Shown here: positions 11,001 through 23,000 of the stretch, one piece after another
Position numbering within the stretch: the first letter of the stretch is position 1
Layout: each line of letters starts with the position of its first letter
Source of the DNA: Phoronis australis
Lineage: Eukaryota; Phoronida; Phoronidae
Assembly: GCA_002633005.1 (NCBI GenBank)
Contig: NMRA01000927.1
Coordinates: 62,279-96,564, forward strand
DNA length: 34,286 nt
Direction: 5' to 3'
Made by a program: the position numbers and the translations under genes
The notes under the pieces: generated by a model
What the model saw: the letters and a program-made list of their open reading frames with translations, nothing else
Database searches by the model: none
Told to the model about the DNA's origin: nothing

Positions 11001-14000
11001 GAGGGATTTTGAATGAAATTTGCTTTTCGCTTTGGATTCTGTTAATATTTTCGATAGACCGATTTCTTCGGATTTGATGAACTTGGCTAGAAATCGGTAC
11101 CATGAATTGCAATTTAGGTACTATATATAGTTGAAAGCTATACAAAAGAATTTGAGTGGTTTCATTGACGACCTGTTTTTGGCCTATTTTTTTTCATTTG
11201 GCCTTATTTTTTCATTTGGCCTTATTCTTTTTTCATTTGGCCTTATTCTTTTTCATTTGGTCTTATTCTTTTTTCATTTGGCCTTATTCTTTTTTCATTT
11301 GGCCTTATTCTTTTTCATCCATACTGTCGAGCTTCCTTCCGATGGCTGATTTCCGATGTGCCAGGAAATAATGTGATGAGCTTTAGTTACATGTTAAGTG
11401 TGCATGATAGCAAGTAGCAGCGTGTGTTCATAAAAACAACAACGGATTTAAACCAGCTCTTTCAATGACTTTGCTAAAATAGACCAAGCGGAAACAACAA
11501 AGGAGCTTAAAATGCTTGAGGCTCAACGCATCAGTTGGTGTAAGCCCAGTCTCACTAGGCAACTGGCACACCGCAGCTTGACATTGTTTGTCTAGTCTAA
11601 TGTTACTCTCCTGTAACTGACTATGTCTGTGTTTCATTACTTGGGCCTAGCAAGGTGGCCACTGTGTTTTTATTTCTGATGATGGTGTTTCAATAAACGC
11701 CGAAACATGTCGAGCTGGTTTATACCCATCGTTGTTTTTATTAATTTATTAAGTGTGACGATAACTTGCACTGCTTCATCATATTCCAGGGCCTGAAAAA
11801 CCCACCACTCCAAAACTGTTACTTGAAGAGTCAACTGAGACAACGTTCACCCTGAAGTTGGCCCCTGTCAAAGGATGCAAGTGAGTGTTTGGTTCTGACC
11901 AGATACAGAATATCCCAAAAACATTCATCTAACTTACCCTGAATTCCCTGTCATAATGACTGGAAAGAAGCCCAATTCATTGACATAGTAGTCTTCCCTT
12001 GTGAACGAAAATAAAAGGGGAAATTTTTGCTGTAAACAGAATTATTCGTCATGACGGTAAAATGGTATTTTGTCTGATACCTTTGTCTCACACTGTAAAG
12101 CAAATGCTCAGTTTAGGAAGCCAGTAATCCAAAACTTGGAACAATGAGCTTGAAGTACACTTTGTGGCTGCAGAAAAACAACAGTCTTACCCGAGTGTAC
12201 AAATGTATGCTTACAGTTAGTCACATGGGATTCTTTTCTCATCAACTTGCCTGACTGTGCAGACGTACAACTCTTGACGTTCTGTGTTCAACTAATGGAG
12301 GAGCGTTCACATCATCAGCACCACCTCGAAAATTTATTGTACGATGAAGTTGTTTTAATGGGTATTTTAATTTTCTCTCCTTCAGGATATATCGCATTGT
12401 CATACACAAACTGTCTGAAGAAGCTCGCTACAACATCGACCGGCGACGTCGTGACACATTAAATGAAGACGATCTTCAACGGAAGAAAAATCCCCACTTT
12501 TATACTGCCGCTGAACTAACTGAGGCAGACCTGGCGAAGCCGTTTGTCGTTGGGGACGGGAAGATGTATGGTGGTTATCAAAACGTTCCACTAGTCAAGG
12601 GCAACAAGTACGATGTGTACTTTGGTGCCGGGAACAGCAACGGCGAGGTAAACTTATTTGAATGGTATTATCACTGTGAGATGGCCGCCTAAACAGAGCC
12701 ATCTGTAGGTTTGAGGTATTTGACACTTTAAAAATACCCCATATCTAATTCTTGTCACTCTTTATTTATTATTGTTGTGGTGGTCGAAATAATTAAAAAA
12801 CAATTGCAGGCGGTCTGATACACGTTGTACCAGACGTGTGCAGGCCTCGCATGTAGGCCCATTGCACTGATCACCTGGAACTATATTTATGTTTTATCGA
12901 TATATGGTTAAAACTGAGCTGAGGAGCTAGAAACCTGGCTCAAGGGTTTAACAGTGTGACCTGGTGGGACTTGAACCCTTGACCTCGAATAAAGAAAGCA
13001 GGCACTTATCAACCAGGCCACACTACCTCCTCAGCCTGGGTGAAATACTTGCTCAGTGGTCAGTTTTGTTGTTGCACCTCGTTCACATGGTGGCTAAAAT
13101 GCCAGCGTTTTAGCTAGTAACAAAAACTCCATTAATATGAATGGTAGCAAGGCTCACTTTTGCTGTTGTCACGTCAACCAATGTGTGGCAGAGACTGGAT
13201 GTCTTTTGACATCTGTTTTCGCTTAAGAGGGACTTGGTTGGTGAGGAAACCAACTGACTGTTGGCCAAAATTAACTCTTTGTTGACAGCTCGTCTATCTG
13301 GCAAAAATGCTTAGAGGTTTCACTAGTGTCTTAGCCAGTGAAACAACCACTGCTTTGCCGCTCATGTGAACTTTGTATTAATAAAACTTGTGATGTTGGT
13401 CATTTGAAGGTCATTAAGCGGGACTGCTTGCCTGAAATTCCTATAAGTGTTTCTTAATTTTAACCCTTGTCAATACATTTAGGATGGGGTCACAAATTTT
13501 GCTCTGAGCACAATCAACTCTTCATTTACTCCAAAAGCTCAACATTTCAAAAATTATACTGTAGACCTGAAAAATGAATTTCTTTAGACCAACAAGGCGA
13601 CTAACTTGCTGTGCATTCCATCAAAAGATGCTTAACTTCTTCGGTGGCACCATTTCCAATCAACTGGCTTCAAGTTCCTACCAACCGGCCTTCCATCATT
13701 AAAAAGAACAACTTTTTGTTTTGACCATTTGTCATTAAGAAATTGGTCTCAAACGGCTCTTTAGTCAAATGGGAGGTGTTTTCAGAGCTTCAACGAACAG
13801 TTAGTAATTACTTGAGACCAGTCACTAAAAGTTTACTCGTCATGGCATGTTAATTTATGCACTGAGTGGTTTTGAGGTGTAACAAACTGTCAGTCATTTG
13901 TCATATGAGTAAGAACACATTGACCCTGAGTTTTACGTGATCTAAGGTCACTTGTTGGATGGAACCTGTGTTTATAGTCACTTAAAGGAGACACTATGAG

Positions 14001-17000
14001 CATAGCTATTGTAAGGGGTCCAGTGCCAGGTTGCATGAAACAGTCCCAAATAGGGACTGGGATAAGTTCCCTAAATCTGTTGACATGTATATTTGTTTCG
14101 TTCTTTACTCACAGATGAAATGTTTTTTCTATCATTTTATCTTTATTGTGAGCTCCCCTTTCACTATTGAAATTTTCTATTAATTCAACTTAAAACTAAG
14201 CCCTTAATTCAGTCAAAGTGATTAGGGACATGCAATTAAGGGAGTTGCATGAAAAAATGCTCTTAATATTTTCAACAACATTGAGAATTCAAAGTAGAGT
14301 TCACTCTCGATTTTTATCAAAGCCAAAAATTGACTTAGCAATGAGACCCAAATAACTGTTTTCACAAGACCCCAAATACGCAGTAGCTTCAGGAGAGTTG
14401 GTTGAGTCCCTATTTGGGATTATTTGATGCACAGTTGTCTCTGTAAGTCACTGCTGGTGATGGTGAATATGTCAATAGGTTTGTCTGTTGTTTTAGCTTT
14501 TGGGCAGTTTGTCTTGTGTTCACAGCTAGTCGTTTATACAGTTGTCACTGTTTGGTGAGTGAATAGGCGGAATGGGATTTGATGCTATTCGGAATTCTAA
14601 AAATATAGATTCTTACTAAGTTGGAATGTGTCCGGGAGTATAGCTTTAATTAAATTCCTGACCACGTATGTGACACTTAGCGCAATGCATTACACAGGAG
14701 TCCCTGATTTTGGGAACCAGTTGGATGCCTGTTAATTAGTTGATGAAACTGGTTCTCGAAACGTGGGGCCCTTGTATATGCCTGTAATCCTGTTCGTCTT
14801 TTCCAGGTCTCATATTTCTCGTATACTAAGATGAGCCAACCTGTAAGGGCTCTCCAGTACGTGGCTCCTACGAAAATGCCGATTGTTGTGCCAGGGGAGG
14901 TGGAGCAAGGTGACCCGACGGGGGCCATTGTTGGTGCCGTGGTGGTGGTAGTACTCATGGTGGTTATTGCTGGCGTGGTGGCTGGTATGCTGTACAGGTG
15001 TGCAACGACCTTTGGTTTTACATAAACAAGCTGTCTTTGTGTTTTTATGAATGACTGGCTTCATTCTCAAGGCAGTGGTGAATGGGTGGGGCAATAACTC
15101 GCACTGTAACCTTTATGTACTAGGAGGCTGATCATTGAGGTTATCTACATCTCACTGTTAGAGGGATACAGGAAAAGTTTTTGTGTTTTAAAATTAGTTT
15201 TTTATCTACGGCAACCAACTGTATGTTACATGAACTGCTAGAAACATTTTATTTGCAGTCTGGCAAAAATTAAGGTCTCTTAAGTTAGAAATTTGAAACA
15301 AAATATTTTTGCTAGAAAAAATGGGCACAGGTAACTATGAAAAGAAGAAGAATATTTAAAAATATTTATTGAATTATGCACCCACACAAATATTTTGCAA
15401 AGTGCTTAGTACCTAATCACTTTGGAGTGAGGGAGGCAAGGGGAAAGACAACTGCTTTAAGGACCGTCAAATGTATTGAGCTTACCAAGAGGCAATAATT
15501 ATCAAGCTTGGAATTCAATGCTGAGAAAAGTGACTGGCCATACAAACTTATTCATTGACAAGTTTGTTCATTATGTCTTGACTAGCCATTTGCCTTAAGT
15601 TTCTTATAAGCAGTTTTTTCAAACTATCTTAGCAATGGTTAGTAAAAAAGGAAGAAAGTTCAAGCATGCAGAAAAGTATCATATCAGGTGATATATCATT
15701 AAGCTTGAACAAGCTTGGTCAAATTAAGCTAAGTATGCTTGAAGTGATATAGTGTGAACTGATTGACGCAGTATACTGAGGTAGTGGTGTGTTTCTGATT
15801 CAGGTTCTGAATGTTGAAAGTTGTACACTGCCTTGGGCATAGTGCTGCCCGTGTTTATTTCTCCGCGTGACGCCTCTAATATTGCAATATTTCAGGCGCA
15901 AGCGACGTCAAAACTTGGATATATCAAAGCCTGGTGACGAGGACGGATTGGCAGAGAAACACGCTTTAACTGGCGGTTAGTAGGCTGGCTTTATTTAATT
16001 ATGAAAATAAATTTTTCTCGCTATTCATGGAATTATGATTGCAAATTAATGACCCGTGTTTTTTTTAGGATACTTTCAAAAGTTGTTGATTCCTTTGATC
16101 TGCTGGATCTCAAATATGATATAAATACTGCATTTGAGTCTATAGATTGCAAACACTGTAATTTGAAAAGATACGGGAATGATTTGGGTTTGTGGTCCTC
16201 CTCACATGTCCGTTGGCAGCAACACGTTCAGAGTGTTAAGAGGAAGCTATTTTTACCACGTTCAGTGAACAGTTTGGGGAGAGGTGCCTCATGAACATTT
16301 CATGCAACGCGAGACCTGCCTGAAGAAAAAGGTTTGACACGAATTGATACAGATCGTATTATTCAATCGAAATCATATCGACAAGCACACAAGCCACTTT
16401 GCAACTGGGATATTTATTGCAGTGATATGGCCACAGTGCATGAATATGTAAAAGGTAATTTGGTTATACTTGGAAAGGAAAATTGTCTGCCATGACATCT
16501 GTGGGTTGTATTGTCTTGTTGGCTTAGGGTTGGTTGTCCAAGTACAGCCCACGTAAGTGAAAGGTCAAAGGTTATTGAAAGTTCAGAAGACAGCAGATCG
16601 GTAACAAATTTGCAACACTCACTGGTCCAGCACAGTTGTTACACTTAGAAAACCTGAAAACGTGAAAGATTGTCAATGAGTAAAATAATCGTCAAGGAAA
16701 ATACTAAGAAGCAGGTAAAAGCTGTTTGACTTGGAAATTTTACAATCTCAGTGAAACGCCTCATTTTACCGAGTTATATATGGAGTTTGTGCCTTTAATG
16801 ATGCTTTGCAGCAACTATCGAGAAAAATTACAATATTTATGCTTTTTGTTGGAAGACGAATGAGTGGAAAACCATGCCAGGACCAACGGGAATCATAGCT
16901 CGCGTAATATCAGCTCTGTGGGGAAATTGCTTTATGTGCTGGCCTGATTAATACGAGGCGTTCTACCATTTTTAGGGAAAGACGATGCTGGAGAGGACTC

Positions 17001-20000
17001 TGACACTGAGGACGAGACGACCAACTTGTGCACCACTGTGGATAATGAGCCTCTGTACACCAACATGGGCGAGATACGTCACTCAGTGCCCATAGATGAA
17101 CTGGAGGAGTATATCAGTGATATGAAGATGAACAAGAACGACAAGTTCAAACATGAGTATCAGGTAGGCAGTGTGGCAGTGTGAGTGAACTAGAATTGTG
17201 GGTTGAAATAGGAGGATCAGTCAGTGTGTGGAAACGGACGAGAATGATGTTTTCGTATAATCGGTATGCAGTAAGCACTTTTGGGAATGAACAAAAAGGT
17301 TATGCTCAAAGCTGGTTATTGGCTTGCCAGTGTGTGAAAAGGAATTGGAATGGTATGTTCAAAATATAAAAGTCAAGTAGGCAATGTGTGGAAATGAACT
17401 AGAGAGAAATGTTCAAACAGGGTCATCATTTGGGCTGGAGGCAAAGATAAACACGGTCATTATGTAAAAATATGTTTGTCACTGTTGAAGATGAATATTT
17501 GACCAATAATATCAAACACGAGTATCAGAACTGTCTGTGATTTGTTCGGCTAGAGGACAATTCTGTTTCAAGTGAATCCTCTCTAATACGGATGTACTTG
17601 CTGTTGTGGGAAATGGGTGGATCCATTTTATTTCAGGGGTGCTCACTGTACAAGATCCGGCCCGTGTGGGAGGAGATATTTGTTTGTATTTCAAAGGTGC
17701 TAAGTGGGATTGTCTAGGTTGTTTTCAGTCATGTTATTAGCATATTGACTGAGTTATTTGTCAGTGAGTGCTGGACTTCCCCTTGTATGCTAATATCCCG
17801 CCAATGTGTAATTTCGTATCTCTGCCAATCAACAGTTGTGTTACCATCTCCATAATGTATCTTATAGCAAATTCCTTGGGGCTTGACTGCACCATGTGAA
17901 GTGGCCAAGAAATCAGAAAACAGACACAAGAATCGCTATGGCAACATTGTAGCATGTAAGTAAACATTAATTGAACTTGAGTCATCTGTACTTGAACTTA
18001 TTCCAAAAAGCGTTGTATGCAAACTTATCAAGACTTCATCCACATAAGAATTCATTATGGAAATCTCCTCATTTTTGTTGTACTGCGTTAAATTGTTGTT
18101 GGTTATTTAAGAAGTTTCATTGAGTAATTTTCTTCGATTTCCGGCTTTTATTGAATTTTCAATACAAACTTAAATACTTAACAAACTTAAATTTCAAATA
18201 CAAACTTGCATCAGAATACGTTTCGATTAATCTTTTTTATTCTTTACCATAAGATGATCACTCACGAGTGATACTAGACCAGCTGGAGGGTGTTCCAGAC
18301 TCAGACTACATCAATGCAGATTACATGGACGTAAGTGGGACCTTAAATATTTATTGATAGAATTCCAGCATGTTAATTGCATAACTGCACCTGAAGTAAT
18401 TGCTGTTATTAGCTGATCCATTTTACTCCCTGCGGAATTTGTTTTTATAAAACAGTGCAAACATGTTCACCTGACTACTAGAGCCAGTTATATTATAGCA
18501 GGCGACCAGAAGGATCGCCAACTAAGGGCTATATGTGACATAACAACTAGTCACTTAACCACATAGGTGTAGACGTAAAGATCTCGTTGTAGCTATGAAA
18601 AATGGCAGCCACCATATGGAAGCTGCCATTACAATATTGCATACTTAACAAAAACATTATAGTGTACACTTCCAAAATTCCTCAAGCATGGAGGTAGGCT
18701 GGTGGAGATGGGGTGGTGAAAATACACCATCCTTTGAGACAGTGGGCCTGCATAAGGTCTCAAAGCAATGCATTGACCTTTTTGTCGCAGTTTGTCACCA
18801 AATTCAAACATGAGTTTTGTGTGGCTGCAACCATTAGTAACTGTCTTGAGTTGACTGAAAAATGACGGTCAGATAATTGAAAATTGTTGCTTCAATTTTT
18901 TCTTTGGAATTTTCAGTCACAGCATGAGAAGTTTCTCGTCGCCAGTCACTGAAAACATTTGTATGCATTGGTTTGGCCACTTCATTTGAGTCGTTTTTTA
19001 ATAAAAAATGACCAGCATGTTCAACATGATGAGATAGTCAACCCACATTTTCATTGCTTCAACCAGTGTTTACTTGTACAATAAATTAACGAATCGGCTT
19101 AACAGACCGTCAAGTCTTCTGCCAGTTAATGACCATCGGCACATTTTGATTACTAGATGTGCGTTGTTATATTTTAATTTTAAGTAGATATTCCCTTTGC
19201 AAATGGACTCTGCATTCAGCAATTCGCCTAAAATAAGCTTACATGTTGTTAGTCAAGTTGTATCTCATGACTTGTGAAATATGTTGTGTCGAGACATCCA
19301 ATTAAAAACATAAATAATTAATGCAGTATTCCAAATATCCAGCACAGACAGGAGCAGTTGAAAATAAAATGACCCATTAACTCTCCCGTCAGACTGATTA
19401 ACTGAACTCATGCTGAACGTTCAGTTTGCACGTGCTTGACATCAGAAGTATCCAAAAGTATCAATGGCCATGTTGCACAAAGTACCGTAACACTCGGCAT
19501 ACAAGCCGTAATGGCTGGATTGCAAATTGGAACAGCAGATCGTGTATCATTCATGGTGAAAATGGTCAGAGTTTTTAACACTAATTGCTCACAAGGCTCC
19601 ACCTTTCATCATATTAGGAGTTCGTGTTGGCATCGCTCATTGAGGGTGGCCTCGTCTATGGCAATTGGTTGCATTGAAAGGTTCGAGTTTGACTTTGGAG
19701 GCAATGAGACCAACCAGGCTTACAGGCCACTAAACCACTCAAAAGTCATCCTGAGAATTAACCATTCTCAGTATGTTGAATTAAAAACTTGGTGGAAATG
19801 TGCTATGTGATTATATAGGCGTTTTTCAAGGTGAAGCTCAACTTAAGTTGGGAGTCATGGGCTTAAATCTTTTGACTGGTGGACTATATTTTATGATGTC
19901 AATCGTTGCTTTCTGTTCACGTTAGGGTTACACCAACCTGAAGGCATACATAGCCACTCAGGGACCCAGCAAGCAGACGGCTGCGGACCTGTGGCGCATG

Positions 20001-23000
20001 GCCTGGCAGGAGAATGCCACCAAGATCGTCATGGTTACCAACTTGGTCGAGGATGGGCGGGTAGGACTGGACAATTATTTGCCCTTTCTGTGAAACATTC
20101 TCATTTTTGCAGAGTATATTTAAGGATGTAAAGGTCAATACTTGTATGTTGAATTTGTGACTGAGAAACAATTTGCATTTTATAATGTAGTATTTTTATT
20201 CAGAGTTACAAGCTGTTGTCAGTTTATCTGTATGTCAGTGCAGTCTAAGCAGATAGAGTGCTGCTTTCCAAGATGGTTCTTGGATGTATTCATACCGCAT
20301 TCACTTCCATTCATGCACTCAAATTGTGTTAGAACAGTAAAAGAGCTTTAATCAACGAGCAATTTCATTCATTCATGTATTGTATTGTATTTTGTATCTG
20401 CATTAATGTGATGACATATCTTTCTCTGGAGTAACCCACCAAGTTATGATGTTTTCCACTGGAATCAGTGGTCATTTAGGACGTTTACTGACCACTGACT
20501 TAAGACTGCGTTTCAGAATAATTATGAGTTAACAAATCTGTCATCAAATTATTGCACTTACGTGTTTATGCATAATGTGTGTCACGAGGTTATGGTGTTG
20601 CTTTTTCAGCGTAAGTGCGAAATGTACTGGCCAGAAGAGGGCAGTAAAGAGTATGGTGCCATAGAAGTGAGGCTAGTGGCTATTGAGAGGCGAGCCGACT
20701 TCATCATACGCACATTTGAAATGGCAAAGGTAAGATGGTGTTATGCCTAGTGGTAGTTCAGTCATCACGGACTAAGATAATAACCTTCTTTATTTTGATA
20801 GGAATTTACACCTCACCAGTTGTAATGTGTTCCAGTGTCATTTAATTGAGGAGGATTGTAGAAAGCACCATTAGCATGTCATTTCTTGTTTTGTGAACTT
20901 TATTTTCCTTGTGGTAAAAAAGTTTCTAGCATTCTAACCCAGAAATGGCCGGCTTGTTTTATCGAAGGACGGAAGGTCCAGGCATTAAAAGGATTTTTCC
21001 AAGCAGCACAGTTTTCGTATTTTGACTTTATAAAAGAATGTGAAGTTTTCATGATTTTCAAATTTTTTTAGTTTTGTTTGTAATTCCAATTTGTAAGGCC
21101 TTTTCGACATTTACAATACCCTATAAAGTGTATAGTGTCATTACAAATGTCCTAGTTAAGGAATAGTTTTAGTTACCGAAAACAACGTCACTACTACAAA
21201 TTTGGTTTTATATCCTGTGTTGTGAGATAGAGCCTTCTATTTGCTTTTCACCCAGAGCAGACGTAACATACACCCAGCTATGCCACACTCATCTGGTAAC
21301 ACTCAAGTTACAGTAGGTAATGCATCTGACCTCTGGTCCCTCTCTATCTGCAGGACAATCAGAAGCGGCCTATCAAACAGTATCACTTTACCGCATGGCC
21401 CGATCACGGTGCCCCGAGTCACGCCACACCTTTACTGGGCTTCTGGAGAAAGGTCAGGTCATACGAAGTTCCGGACTCCGGGCCAATGATATGCCATTGC
21501 AGGTAGGTCAAAGGTTAGGTGGTTTGATGTTGACAAGAGAGTACAATAGAGCTCGGATTATGATTACGTTATGTTCAAAACAGTCATGGTAATGATAAGA
21601 CTAAGATTCAATTGACAATCTGAACAAATTGAAGCTGAAAAGTGAATAACTTTTAGACTGTTTTGTTCGGTTTGGTTTGGTGTCTCAGGTTTATTACTTG
21701 AATTTATCCTCAGTGTATACAATCTCCACTCATCCTTTCATCGGTTAGTGTCCAAATTAATCAAAGAAAAGCATGTTACAGTAATTGCTTTTCGTTATCG
21801 AGCCAATATTAGTGCTTGGTTTGCAGTTTGATATTGTCGTTACTGCTGCAGATGTGTGTGTTTAGGCACATGTGCCTATTGTAAAGCTACACTTATAACC
21901 GTAGTTGGATGAATGGGCCTGTTTGTGAAAGTTTGGGGTAAAACCAAGGAGCAGATTTTCGAAACATGTTCAGGAAATTTAACTTATTCGCTACAAGATA
22001 GTGGACAAAAATTAACTATCAAATTAAAAATGGGAACTAAGCAGTCAGTTGACGAAAACACAAAAAAACCAGTTTAAGACGTGTACACATACAAGGGATA
22101 GCTGCCTGCACCTTTGAGTGAAGGTCCAAAGTATGCCTACTAGAAAAATAGAGAATTTCAGATACGGTTGCTTGGAACTAATGTTCAGATGTCATGAGAA
22201 TGAAAAATTTGATAAAGCATTTCAGAATGCAATGTCTCTGTTTTTGATTTTGTTATGCGGAACCATGTTGATGGCTTTCAGATTGTTTTGTGTTGAGGTC
22301 TTAAGCAAGTCTGTTAAGGTTGTGTTGGACTCCAATTTATAAAATATAGAAATATTCAAATTTTCTGCACTTTAAAGCGTCACATCTCAGCAATGGCTGA
22401 TCTGATTCATGCAAAACATTCAGATTCTATGCTTTGTAGACTGTTTATCTAAATGCTGTAGGGAATTATTTTTAAAATATTCCATTTTGCATGAGGACTT
22501 TTATGATTTTTACAGAAAATACAAAAAGAAAATGGTTATTTAGAAAACTGCAAAATGTTTTTTCACATTTCATCTTGATCATTTGTATCAAGCGAAATCT
22601 GGGAATGTTATTCGTATTGTTGGTTTTCTATAATGTACATTGAAAATTTTCTTTTTTGCTAATTAAAATTTTACCAAACTCAAAAGGTCATGTGACCCGA
22701 TTGAATTCATGGCAAATTTTCAAAAGGGAAATTCTTAAAGTTTTCTACTCTCAAAAAATATGTTCTTTCACTGAATTAAATTGCATAGTACATGTTTGGC
22801 AAATGCACAGACTTACGATAAGGTCCTACGTATAAATCATAAACCTAACTGAACCATGTCTGTCCAGAAAGATTAAGTCGATTGTGAAAATAAGTCTTTA
22901 TTCATTTGATTTTGTGAATTTAATTTTAATGAATTACTAAAATTCTAACTTGTCTTTCTCAGTTAATCATTTTGCGATTCCTCGTGTTCACACATTGTGC

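Noticed and set aside
12806-13033. Possible tRNA gene on the minus strand
   Set aside because: A- and B-box-like sequences are present, but no cloverleaf closes and related copies with a shared tail occur at 4953 and 7175/10331; it is a SINE.
14677-15094. Two minus-strand open frames of 93-94 codons
   Set aside because: Antisense shadows of the transmembrane exon; the Thr/His runs are the complement of Val codons.
19436-19810. 124-codon plus-strand open frame in an intron
   Set aside because: No recognisable domain, no splice consistency with neighbouring exons (phase 0 to phase 0 without it), likely old repeat DNA.
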